DNA from: Gymnopus androsaceus JB14 | Lineage: Eukaryota; Basidiomycota; Agaricomycetes; Agaricales; Omphalotaceae | NCBI GenBank assembly: GCA_009733575.1 | Contig: ML769454.1 | Location: 186,001 to 250,000 of the forward strand | Length of the DNA: 64,000 nucleotides | Direction of reading: 5' to 3' | Shown: positions 35,901 to 45,933 of the stretch, piece by piece | Numbering within the stretch: the stretch's first letter is position 1 | Layout: every line of letters starts with the position of its first letter | Notes under the pieces: model-generated | The model's database searches: none | What the model saw: only the letters and a program-made list of their open reading frames with translations | Told to the model about the DNA's origin: nothing | Program-made: the position numbers and the translations under genes

Positions 35901-35990
35901 ACAAGATGGATAACACACACTGTATTTCAAATTATTTGAGATGCAGCACTGTGCTGCTTTTTAGATTTCCAATTCAGGTCGGACGTGCGT

Positions 35991-36096
35991 GCAAAATTTC
36001 AGGCCCGCACTCCGCTCCGCTCCCCTCCCTCGCTGCGCTCGGGGGGTCCCCCGAGCCGGGGAGTCGTCGGCGGGCACTCTAAAGCTTCATTTTGCG
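35991..36096 (+). repeat. GC-rich foldback unit, copy 1
   Basis: TGCAAAA at the left and TTTTGCGC at the right pair with each other, and GGGGGGTCCCCC sits in the centre. The 106 bp unit is about 88 percent alike to 44893-44998. Both copies are followed by CCCTAACCCC-type sequence. Confidence 0.8.
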
Positions 36097-36172
36097 CAGG
36101 AAAAACGTCCTCAAGCCCTTCGGGCAACCCTAACCCCTAACCAGCTAGAATTTAACTCAGGCAATCTGCATT

Positions 36173-36221
36173 GTTAGGGCTAGCAGAGCTAGCCCTAACG
36201 GCGGCGCGGCCTACGGCCGCG
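36173..36221 (+). repeat. two adjacent perfect hairpins, one with a TTAGGG stem
   Basis: GTTAGGGCTAGC, loop AGA, GCTAGCCCTAAC forms a perfect 12 bp stem at 36173-36199. CGCGGCC, loop TAC, GGCCGCG forms a 7 bp stem at 36205-36221. Confidence 0.85.
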
Positions 36222-36380
36222 AATTAATGCCTCAGGGACTCTTAAGACCAAAATCTTAGATAAACATGTGCCCTCAGATGCAGCACACCTGGTATCCTAA
36301 TGTGTTGCATTTCGAAGGTGTGTTGCATCTGAGGTTATTTGAAATAGTGTGTGTGTTATCCATCTTGTCAATCCCGGAAA

Positions 36381-36531
36381 TGATTACCACGAGCCGATTC
36401 TACCCCAAGCTTCACATCACCCTAAATCTCCTCCCATTACTCAGAATCTTCGAGCGAATTACGAACCGACCCCCCAGTCAACAACTCGTTCCGGTCGCGT
36501 CTCCAAACCTCCCGCCAGACTCGACCCTTAG
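36381..36531 (+). pseudogene. 3' tail of an LTR-retrotransposon polyprotein
   Basis: The frame ends in TRSGRVSKPPARLDP followed by a stop, the usual closing of Agaricomycete LTR-retrotransposon integrase tails (RSGRVxKPPxRLD). A purine tract AGGAAGGGAGATAA and TGTAAGGATTTCATCC follow at 36538-36566, as expected for a polypurine tract and the start of a 3' LTR. No second LTR was seen in the window, and the left side is cut off by the inverted-repeat element at 35901-36368. Truncated remnant. Confidence 0.55.
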
Positions 36532-36696
36532 AGTCTAGGAAGGGAGATAATGTAAGGATTTCATCCTTATTCCGGCTCTCCTCGTCACACACCCGCTTGT
36601 CCCCGTCCGCTCCACACGCATATATGGGTCTCAGAGCCTTGCATCGACCTTAGGAGCTCTTAGGAATATCCTAATTATGTATACACGCTAGACCCT

Positions 36697-36941
36697 TTAC
36701 TTACTAAGATACACGCAGAACAGTTTCGTCTAGCGTCACGTGCAGTCTCTCAACTTATGAAGCCACAACGAGGTCTTTTCTCAAAAAAATGGCCTTGGGC
36801 ATCGCTAGAGACCTATTTTTGCTAGCCATGCCCAAGGCTCTTTTTAAAAAAAATGCCCTTGTTGTTGTTCCATTGGCAATATACATTGCGCAAAGTCATG
36901 TGATGCCAGAGGAAACTGTTCTGCGCATATCTTACTTAAAT
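36697..36941. mobile_element. ~245 bp foldback (MITE-like) element
   Basis: The outer arms pair: TTACTTACTAAGAT...GCAGAACAGTTTC at about 36697-36728 against GAAACTGTTCTGC...TATCTTACTTAAA at about 36911-36941. Inner arms GCCTTGGGCAT...CTAG and CTAG...ATGCCCAAGGC form a strong hairpin around 36791-36840, and CAACGAG...CTTGTTG pairs between the two. No coding capacity and no clear target duplication. Confidence 0.65.
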
Positions 36942-37230
36942 ACCGTTGTACTCTGTCGTTTTACCTTGTCGAATCAATTATTTCTCTTTGATTCCCGTGC
37001 AAACCTTGTCCCAGTTCGTAACACTTATGTACTTGGGGTCTTAATTAGGACCTAATAAAAAGTCCTGCGATGTTATGTCTTAATTAGCAAGTAAATTAAG
37101 GCCTTAATCCTAATTAGGTCCTAAGTCCTAAAGCCAACACTGCTTTTAACTGGCCCGGTAGTCACATGATGAGTTCTCCTTCCTTCTCCAACGACCACTC
37201 AAAACTGGTGTCAATCCAGATTTCTAAACC

Positions 37231-40200
37231 ATGCTCAACGAACCACCGAATGTAACCAGCGAGGATGGTTACGATGGATCCTGTAAATGTGGCACCCAGA
37301 GAAATTTGGTGGTCTGCATCGATGGTACTTCGAATAAATTCGGGACAAAGGTTCGTCAAGTTCCTGTCATCTAGCGTTGAATTTTAGCTAATTGTGTCTC
37401 TAGAACACCAACATCGTTGAACTGTATAGCCGGCTCATGAAAGACAATGGGCAGCTCACATTCTATAACAGTGGAATTGGGACATACGCAGAGCCTTCCT
37501 GGAAATCATTGAGCTACTACAAACAGGTCATAGCTAACTATCTTGACCTCGCGCTTGCTTTGTACGGGTAATTTATGTTTTTTTTCCGACTGAAAGTTCA
37601 TGCGCTATTTTTTCGTTGTAGGAGATTCGAGCCAATTCTGCTGGATGCTTACCGTTGGCTATCTGAGATGTACAGTCCTGGCGATCGCATTTTCCTCTTC
37701 GGTACGAATTATCATGACCGTCGGCCCTTTCATCATCAAGCTGAACACTACTCAGGTTTTTCTCGGGGAGCTTACCAGGTTCGCGTTCTGGCGGGAATGA
37801 TTGAGAAGGTAAGAAGTGACTGTACTATCCCCACAGTACAAGACTCACTCTGATTTGCAGGTCGGATTAATTCACAAGGGAAATGCAGCCCAGATACCCT
37901 TGTGCGTAGCATCCCCGTCATCATCTTCCTTCATATATACTGAGATATGCATAGCGCCTACGAGCTGTATGCTCGGTCTACAGACAGTCAGCCCAATACA
38001 GAGGTAGAACCGGAAGAAAATTCTCCAGAATATATGCCCTGGCGGTTCAAGACCACTTTTTCGAGGAAAGATGTCAAGGTTCACTTCGTGGGTGCATGGT
38101 ACATCGTGAATGTCTCAAGAAAAGTCTTGCTCTAATTCCAATGATTATTCAACAGGGATACAGTATCATCTATAGGATTTGTACGGCCCACAAAAGACTT
38201 CCCCTTAACAACATCTGGCATGAAGCACGTATGCTATTTCCGCCATGCGCTTGCGCTTGATGAACGCCGTGTCAAATTCTTGCCTGAATATGCATATGGA
38301 GGTGCATCGCTGGACCCAAATGCAAAACCAAACAATATTCCAGAGTCGGAGGAGGACCCTTCAGAAATACCAACAACATCCAAACCTCCACTGGATATGT
38401 AAGCTTCTCTATTAATGCCAGTGTGCACTTCTCACTCTCATTCTAGGGGTGGAGCTAATGCAATGGACACAATGAAGAAGAACAGCTCTTTTTCTTCTAC
38501 AAGACCACAGACAAAAGAAGTCTGGTTTGCAGGAACACATTCAGACATGTAAGTTTCGGACCTCTGGATATGCATTTCTCCTTGATTCTTAATTCACTTA
38601 TCTAGCGGTGGAGGTAATGCAATCAATAAAGGTCTCAATTCATATGGACCAGCCTTACGATGGATGATACATGAAGCCATACTCGCTGGTCTTCATGTGG
38701 AGCCTTTGAAGGTTAAAAAGAAGGACCCTGTTGAGATGGATGACAAAGTTGGGGAAAAAGAGGTCATTAAAGGGCCTAATACTGAGAAGTTCACAACTTG
38801 CTTCTGGTGGATAGTCAATATGTTCGCCATTCTTCATATGGGACTTTTTCAGAGGAAAAGGGGCCCTATTGAGAATGACCAAGCTGTCGGGAAAGAGGGG
38901 GACGATGGCGGAGAAAAGAATGAGCCTATTGCCGAGAAGGTTAAATCAACCATGAAGGAGTCCCTGACTGGGTTGTGGTTGATATTCGAGGCTTTTCCGA
39001 TCAGGCGATTATCATACAAGGATTCAACCGACACAACTCATCGGTACGTCAATCATCTGCTTGCCTTTGCTTATAGTCCTCATTGCTCAATGCAGCCCCC
39101 AAATGGGTGCTCCACGGCAAGTCGTAGAAGGCCAGTGGATCCATGAATCGGCCTTTTTAAACGCCAGTCCCGATACAGACGTCCCGCCGTTCAAAGCCCT
39201 TTTACCTTCAAAGTGGGAAGTAACAGCTTATGGATGGGTAGATGAGAGCAAAATTGAGAAGGACCTGTATAACAAAGTCCAAGAAAATTTGATGCCACTT
39301 TTGCAGAAGCCCCGAAAGAACTCGGAAAGTTTGATCCCTCATTTGAATGCTTTGGTTGAAATATCCTCCTCTTGTGAGTTTTTGTTAATTCATCATGTGC
39401 TTATTATACAAGCTACTAATTCCATTTTAACAGCACAAGGACTTATTTCATTGGACCAGACTGAAAACTCTGCACAGGATTTGTACTCCATCTTAGACGA
39501 CATCACTGCTGGCACCTCATTGGACCTTCAAGATTCGCAGTTGACAATGGCAAATCTTGTCATCACCATCCTTTTAAAATTCCCCAAGGGGCAGCTCCCA
39601 AAATTTGCACCCCACCAGATGTCTCCTGTAATGACTGCCTTGCTCAAAAGTAAAACACCAGATTACAGGGGGTGCGCGAAAAAGTTTTTACAGACCTATG
39701 GTACAGGTAGTATCATAATCCTAGTTTCCTTTCCAAACCCTAATATGCTTCCCTTTGCAGCAGAGATCTCAACGTTTCACAAAGCACGCGTCCCGCACCC
39801 CGCTATATCATCAATTTCTTTGGATGGCAGATGCATTGCCGTACCCGACTCTAACGGGCTCACTGTCTGGGATGTGATAACAGGAAGTGCACTTAATAAG
39901 CCGTTAGTAGGACACTACAGTGGGGTGACTGCTGTTGCATTCTCCTCCGATGGTAAACAAATTGCTTCAGGCTCAAACGACGGGACGGTGCAGGTGTGGG
40001 ATGCAGTGATGAGCCAGAACCTTCATGTTCTTAAACATCCGCATGGTGTCGTCTCTGTTGCATTCGCTCCAAATGACACACAGATTATCTCTGGCTTAGC
40101 TGACAAGACAATCCATGTATGGGATGCGCAAACCGGGGAGGAACTTCGTATCCTTCAAGGACATACAGACATGGTCTGGTCAGTTGCACATTCCCCAGAT

Positions 40201-40797
40201 AGCCAAAAAATCATCTCTGGCTCGGAAGACAATACAGTTCGTCTGTGGGATCCGGAAATGGGACAAGTGCAGCATGTCCTTGAAGGGCACATGGCAGGCG
40301 TCAACTGTGTTGCATTCTCCCCAAATGGCAAACAAATTGTCTCGGGGTCGCGCGACGAGACAGTCCGTGTGTGGGATGCATTCACGGGCAAGTTAGTTCA
40401 TGTCCTAGAAGGACACACAAACTGGGTCTGCTCTGTGATATACTCCGTAGATGGTCACAAAATTGCCTCAGGCTCGCTTGATAGAACAGTTCGCATATGG
40501 GATGCGAAAAGTGGCCAAATGCTTGATATATTTGGAGGACCTAGTAATGCATCTATCTTTTCTGTGAGATTCTCCCCAGATTCTAAACGAGTTATCTCGG
40601 GCTCGGTTGGTGGTGTAGCCCAGGTGTGGGACACAACTGATGAGTGGAAGGACGGAAGATTTCTTGTAGGATCACAGAGCATACTGGATCAACCGAACTT
40701 CGGGAAACAGATATTTGATCTCATAAAGGATCCCTACTGGAAAAGGCCCTACAGTGGAGACCACTACGGCTTCGAGAGGCACCCAACGTATTCTTGA
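37231..40797 (+). CDS. DUF2235 (Tle1-like) alpha/beta-hydrolase fused to a WD40 propeller
   Basis: The N-terminal half has the DUF2235 motifs: NLVVCIDGTSNKFGTKNTNI, SGIGTYAE, GFSRGAYQVRVLAGM with the nucleophile Ser, HFVGAWDTVSSIG with the likely catalytic Asp, FRHALALDERR, and EVWFAGTHSDIGGG with the catalytic His. This domain is shared with bacterial type VI Tle1 phospholipases and is common in Agaricomycetes. A helical linker follows (SLDQTENSAQDLYSIL...). Seven WD40 repeats come next, starting with ISLDGRCIAV...LTVWD and including GHTDMVWSVAHSPDSQKIIS and GHTNWVCSVIYSVDGHKIAS; together they make one full propeller. The start MLNEPPNVTSEDG at 37231 is the first in-frame Met after a stop. 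Introns were placed by frame, for example the one splitting LFG/FSRGAY. The catalytic residues are intact, so a lipase-type activity steered by the propeller is plausible but unproven. Confidence 0.9.
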
Positions 40798-40861
40798 TCA
40801 AAAAATTTGCTTCCCTGTCCCATATAGCGTACTTTAGGTTGGCGCGCGAGGGCCGAACTAG

Positions 40862-40930
40862 CTTGTTATATTGTATGTGAACGAACTAGAGGAATTTTCG
40901 ATGTGATAATTTGTCGCCGTACTTGTCCGT
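40862..40930 (+). repeat. 70 bp direct repeat, copy 2
   Basis: Matches 32484-32553 with about five differences. It lies between the stop of the WD40 gene and the start of the asparaginyl-tRNA synthetase gene. Confidence 0.75.
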
Positions 40931-41107
40931 TAGCGAAACTAACTAAATATTAATCTCGATCCAGTCAACCCATTTTGTGTGAGTCAGTTTGAGTCAGTTG
41001 AAACAGAGATTCGAGTCACAATCAAAATCAGCAGGATAAGTATTTAGATAAGATCAGCCAGCGCAACTTTCTTCATTACTCACGCGACAACGCGACCAAT
41101 CTCAAAG

Positions 41108-43248
41108 ATGTCGACCATCTACATCGACGAAGCCACTGGCTCAGATACCACTGGACAAGGAACAGAAGCTCAACCTTATCAGACTCTCGCTTTCGCCATC
41201 TTTACCGCTGCCGATGCCAAATATTCGATTCGGAAGGATGCCAACACTCCTTACGATGAGCCTACCCAGTCCGCAATGAAAAAGGCCAAAAAGGGAGCCG
41301 ATGGCCTCGAGAAAAAGAAGAAGAAAGCTGAGGAGATGGCTGAGCGTGAAGCAAAAGAAAAGGGCGAAGAACGGGAAAAACGGGAAAGATTGCTCGAAGA
41401 AAGCAAGAATGTGGTTCTTGTTGAGGACGCCAACCTTTCAAAAGCTATCAAGGTATTATTTCTCTACCATCTAGCTGTACACTGTTAACTTGTATGTGTT
41501 CAGGCAAAGATATCACAACTTGCCGAACATCGATCTAAACGAGTTCGCGTCTCTGGCTGGGTTCATCGTCTCAGACAGCAGAAGGATATCACTTTCCTTA
41601 CCCTCCGCGATGGCACGGGATATCTCCAGGTCGTTCTTTCTGGTCGTGTCGTACGTCGAAAACTCGGAAATCTTTAATATCGATCCTTATCCTTTCCTAC
41701 ACAGAACCAAACCTACTCTGCTCTTACGCTTACCCTCGAATCAACAGTAGAGCTTATCGGAGCACTTCAAGTCGTTCCAGAAGGGAAGACAGCTCCGGGA
41801 GGACACGAACTTATCGTCGATTACTGGCAAATCATAGGCGCTGCTCCCGGAGCAGAAGACGCTTTCACTAACCGATTGAACGAGGCGAGTATACTGATGC
41901 ACAGTGTAGGACACTGCGATGCTAACCATGCCTTCTGCAGAAAACCAACCCTTCGATTCAAGCCGATCTCCGTCATCTTGTCATTCGAGGTGAAACTGCT
42001 TCTGCGGTTCTCCGACTTCGCGCTGCCCTCCTTTCTGCCTTCCGCCAGACCTTCGCCAAACACTCTATTCTCGAAGTTACACCGCCATGCCTCGTACAAA
42101 CCATGGTCGAAGGTGGTGCAACACTTTTCAAGTTGGATTACTACGGCCAGCCAGCCTTTTTGACCCAGAGCTCGCAGTTGTACCTTGAGACCTGCTTACC
42201 TAGTCTCGGAGATGTATTCTGTGTACAAGAAAGCTTCCGAGCGGAGAACAGGTACGTTCATTCATCTAGGTCGCAGAGCTCAATCTAACCATTCAACAGC
42301 CACACACGTCGTCATCTGAGTGAATACACGCATTTGGAGGCCGAACTTGGATTCATCAACTTTGACGACTTGATGACACACATTGAAGCAATGGTAAGCT
42401 TTTGTTTTTCAAATCCGGCGTATTTCTTTTTCATCTCCTTCGCAGATTTGTGAATCAGTTGACATCCTGCTCGCCGACCCAACATCCGCCGCCCTGATTA
42501 AACAACTCAACCCGAAATTCCAAGCTCCCGCACGCCCCTTCCTCCGTCTCTCCTACGCGGATGCTATCGCCTGGCTTAACGAACACGGCATCAAGCGTCC
42601 GGAGGAAGACAAGGACGGTAACCCTATCAAGGACGAGAATGGCAAAGACATCATGGTGGAACACGCTGTAGGAGACGATATCGCTGAAGCTGCAGAGAGA
42701 CAGATGACAGATATCATCGGGAAGCCGGTCTTCCTGTTTGGATTCCCCGCGGAACTCAAGGCATTTTATATGCAGAGGATGCCCAAGAAAGAGGGCAGCG
42801 ACGTCGTATTTACGGAGAGTTGTGATCTTTTGATGCCCAATGTTGGAGAGATTGTTGGTAAGGGTTTATTTTGTTTTCCTTGTCGATTTGACCTCTAAAG
42901 AACTTTGATAGGTGGTTCGATGAGGATAGATGATTACGATGAGATGATTGCGGCATACAAGCGGGAAGGGATGGACCCTTCGACGTACTACTGGTACACA
43001 GACCAGCGAAAGTACGGTACATGTGAGCATGGTGGATACGGATTGGGTGTCGAGGTTAGTCCAATCTACAAATTCAGTCTTGGGTTGAACTAATCCATCC
43101 ATCCTATGTAGCGACTTTTGGCTTGGCTTGCCGACCGGTATACCGTTAGAGAATGCTCCCTTTACCCAAGGTTCGCCTGCCTTCCAATAATTTCGAGTGT
43201 GATCATTGACATGTCCTTTACAGATGGCCTGAACGCGCGACTCCTTGA
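41108..43248 (+). CDS. asparaginyl-tRNA synthetase, cytoplasmic
   Basis: A class IIb aminoacyl-tRNA synthetase that charges tRNA-Asn with asparagine. The N-terminal extension [20 protein letters not shown] and a Lys/Glu coiled segment are typical of eukaryotic AsnRS. The anticodon-binding OB domain follows ([19 protein letters not shown]). Class II motif 1 lies in [20 protein letters not shown], motif 2 in [20 protein letters not shown], and motif 3 in GYGLGVERLLAWL. The end [10 protein letters not shown] at 43248 is reached after a last intron (about 43170-43223). About eight introns join without frame break; length about 550 residues is normal. An essential housekeeping gene that looks intact. 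Confidence 0.95.
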
Positions 43249-44892
43249 TTTATTTATTAGTTGTAGATTTGGGTATATACATAGTATGCATCTAGATGCA
43301 TGCTCGCTGACTGGATAGTTATCTTACTGTTGTTATCCAATGCTTTCAAGGTTTTTGGGATCAAGCTCGCAGTGCGAAAGTATCTCAAGCATATCGATGA
43401 ACCTGTCCGACTCAAGTTGTTCGTTATGCTCTGAGGCTCAGAGGGATCTTCCTGCAATCACATTCTTCAACTACGCACCAATCTACATACCTACAAGCTT
43501 TATTTGAAATCAATAAGCGATATCCGACAGGCGCGAACGACGCATGCGCAAAGACCCTTGAGGAGGAGATTCCACTCTCTTCGCCTTTTGTTCAGTCTCA
43601 TCGTTGCTCCACCTTGTCTGGCAAGGGTACCAGCCTTGGAAAAGAACAAAATCAGCTGAATATCTGACGCAAGCAGATAAAATCCTACATTGTCGATAAC
43701 ACGAGCAACAGTGGTAGCTGTGAATGTCTCTGGTAGCAGAGACAGTGATATCGGATAGGCTGTTTACACCAGTGCTGCATGTGGTTCCGGCGACGAGCTC
43801 TCCGTTGACAAAAGTAACCAGCGCAGTCATCGTATTACAATCCTGGGCTAAGAAGTCTGTGCCGTTGAAGCCAATGCAAGGCGTAGCACCAACGAGCTGA
43901 GCGGCCTGGGCAGCTACGATAAAATTAGGTGGGTCTCAGAAGAAAAGAATTTGTTTCGGACATACCTCCATACTGACCGCTCAATGAGCAATACAGAGGT
44001 CCCAGCTGCATTTGTTGCAGGGGTTATCTGACGATCCACTGAATTATCGACACAAGCCGCTTTGACAATGTCACCTGCATAATGCGAATTAGTCTGTCTG
44101 ATTGGTTCCTTGCATGCCTGAACGCACCATTGTTGGTGAAGGTGATACATTGTTCGCCCGCGACTCCGTTTGTCTGGGCAAGAACCTACATCATGATTAG
44201 AAACAGGAGTTGTTTGATACTTATATGCAAAGGACTCACAACTGTCCCAGAAGTACGTGTCTGGATGTGGTGGATTAATTTCAGCGTTGGATGAGAAATA
44301 CGAAAAGAACGTACAACTGTACCGGACGTGCTAGTATTGGTACTTGCAACATCAGTTGCAGCAGATGTTGCATCGGCAGTTGTAGCGACGGAGAAAACAT
44401 TGGTAGAAGCAAGAGTACCAGCCTTCCAAATAGTGAGAATTTAACTTTATGAGCAGAGAAAGGAAGGGCTCACGTTATCGATTACACGGGGTACAGTGGT
44501 AGCTGTAAATGTTGCACACCCACACTAGCAAAGACAGTAATATCGGAAAGACTGTTTACACCAGTACTGCACGCGGTTCCAGCGACAAGCTCTCCGCTGA
44601 CAAAAGTTACCGGCGCAGTCATTGTGTCACAATCCTGGGCGACAAAGTCTGTGCCGTTGAAGCCAATGCAAGGGGTAACGCCAACGAGGGAAGCGGCCTG
44701 GGCAGCAGGAGACCATGTAAGCTTAATGAATTGGCCCCCGTAATTTACCATCTGTCCGTATTACATTATCCCCCGTGACCTCACCCAGCCAGTCCGCTTT
44801 CAAATGGGCACATTGTCGCATTAGATTACGCTCCTTGTCACATTAGATTATGACCGTGTCTCATTATAATGATATTAATATATATTATGGCG

Positions 44893-44998
44893 CGCAAATT
44901 TCGGGCCCGCCTCCGCTTCCCTCCCCTCCCTCGCTGCGCTCGGGGGGTCCCCCGGGCCGGGAAGTCGTCGGCGGGCACTCTAAAGCCTCGTTTGCGCT
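44893..44998 (+). repeat. GC-rich foldback unit, copy 2
   Basis: GCAAATTTCGGGCCCGCC at the left faces GGCGGGC...TTTGCGC at the right, around GGGGGGTCCCCC. Close match to 35991-36096 in a different host element. CGAACCCTAACCCC follows. Confidence 0.8.
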
Positions 44999-45062
44999 TA
45001 TTTTGATAGGCGGCAACCCCGAACCCTAACCCCAACCCCTAACCACTAACCAAGCACGTTTG

Positions 45063-45138
45063 GCAATGCCGGACTAGCTCTCTAATGTTAGGGTTCACCC
45101 TTCGGGCGAACCCTAACGAGAGCTAGCCACGGCATTGC
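45063..45138 (+). repeat. 76 nt three-stem hairpin with TTAGGG stem
   Basis: Nested perfect stems: GCAATGCCG/CGGCATTGC (9 bp), CTAGCTCT/AGAGCTAG (8 bp) and GTTAGGGTTC/GAACCCTAAC (10 bp), with short unpaired steps and a small apical loop. Confidence 0.85.
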
Positions 45139-45172
45139 TTTGAAAGAAAAATAAAACATTCAATTGTTTTCA

Positions 45173-45265
45173 GTACCTGTGAGAATCGAACGCTCATCGC
45201 GAGGCATGGTCCAGCCCTACTACGGGAATCATTGAGCAAGAATACCACTCTGCCATAAGGTGTAC
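45173..45265 (-). tRNA. tRNA-Gly(CCC)-like sequence with intron, probably degenerate
   Basis: On the minus strand a tRNA pattern is readable: A box TGGCAGAGTGGT, an anticodon region AATGATTCCCGTAG in which CCC would be the anticodon, an intron-like insertion, and B box GTTCGATTC at 45183-45191. A 3' acceptor CAGGTAC is present, but the 5' acceptor reads GTACACCT, a two-base mismatch in length. It lies inside a mobile element, so it may be a captured tRNA or pseudogene. Confidence 0.4.
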
Positions 45266-45933
45266 ATTTATATAGCAATGTAGTGTAAATATATTAGTCT
45301 GTCTACGTACAATTATAGTAACTTGTATCGGAAATGAGAGTTTGTAAGGAATGGGGACAGGTCGCATTATGAGTTTGGGACGTCGCAAAAGAAATGTGAC
45401 AAAGGTGTATATTAGCTATATTATGGCTCCCGTAGGTTTACGGGGGATAATGTCATGCGACGCACCCGTAAATTACAGGTTTTAATGCATTAGGCGTGCA
45501 AGGTGTATTGTGGGCAGCTAAGATGAAGAAATGTCAGGTTTTCGTGTGAGATTTTTTTCTTTTTTGTACATACCTCCATACTGACGCTCGATGAGCAATA
45601 CAGAGGTTCCCGCAGTGTTAGTCGCAGGAGTTATCTGACGATCCACCGAAGTGTCAACACAAGCAGCTTCGACGAGGTCTCCTGCATAGGGACAAAATTA
45701 GTTTCTCTAATGGCTTTCGAGTCTCGCGCGGCGCCTGAACACACCGTTAATGGTGAATGTAATACACTATTCGCCGGGAGCACCATTGGTCTGGGCAAGG
45801 ACCTACATCACGATTAAAATCAGGAATTATTTGAGATTATGTGAAGGAAACTTACAATTGTACCAGACGTACCTGTCACGGTAGCTAAAACGGAGGTAGC
45901 AAAGGCTGAAAGTAAGAAAACGAGGGCCAGCAT

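Larger units (their letters stand above)
35901..36368. mobile_element. 468 bp inverted-repeat element carrying GC-rich foldback and TTAGGG hairpin
   Basis: The left end ACAAGATGGATAACACACAC (35901) through TTTGAGATGCAGCAC matches the reverse complement of 36322-36368 over about 47 bp with few mismatches. No target duplication is evident. The interior contains the GC-rich foldback at 35991-36096, a telomere-like CCCTAACCCCTAACC tract at about 36128 and perfect hairpins at 36173-36199 and 36205-36221. No coding capacity, so a non-autonomous element. Confidence 0.8.
44707..45510. mobile_element. 804 bp non-autonomous element with degenerate long TIRs and 8 bp target duplication
   Basis: The identical 8 bp TGGGCAGC flanks it at 44699-44706 and 45511-45518. 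The ends are inverted relatives: TTAATGAATT...CCCGTAATTTACC on the left against the reverse complement TAATGCATT...GTAATTTACGGG on the right, and ACATTATCCCCCGT occurs in both arms. Subterminal GTC(G/A)CATTAGATTA-like repeats follow. The interior carries the GC-rich foldback 44893-44998, telomere-like CCCTAACCCC sequence, a three-stem hairpin 45063-45138 and a tRNA-like sequence 45173-45265. The tandem module at 43907-43914 shows the uninterrupted target. No coding capacity. Confidence 0.85.
43500..45933 (-). pseudogene. secreted cysteine-rich two-module protein gene, decayed and transposon-split
   Basis: The gene starts at 45933 with a clear signal peptide, MLALVFLLSAFATSVLA. Two tandem modules follow, each made of exons like VLAQTNG...GEQCITFT, ...AACVD.SVDRQITPATN and TPCIGFNGTDF..QDC, then GELVAGT.CSTGVNSLSDI and TFTATTV.RVIDN, about six Cys per module. 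In the first module the GEQC codon is TAG (45767-45769), the 804 bp element 44707-45510 sits in the fourth exon, and one base is missing near 44520. The second module keeps GEQC but has an 11 bp deletion near 43718. It ends at 43500. A related copy lies at 50568-51345. Function unknown; no named family recognised. Confidence 0.6.

Noticed and set aside
36173..36199. TTAGGG hairpin as a true interstitial telomere
   Set aside because: Only one or two telomere-like units are present inside a foldback element; there is no array.
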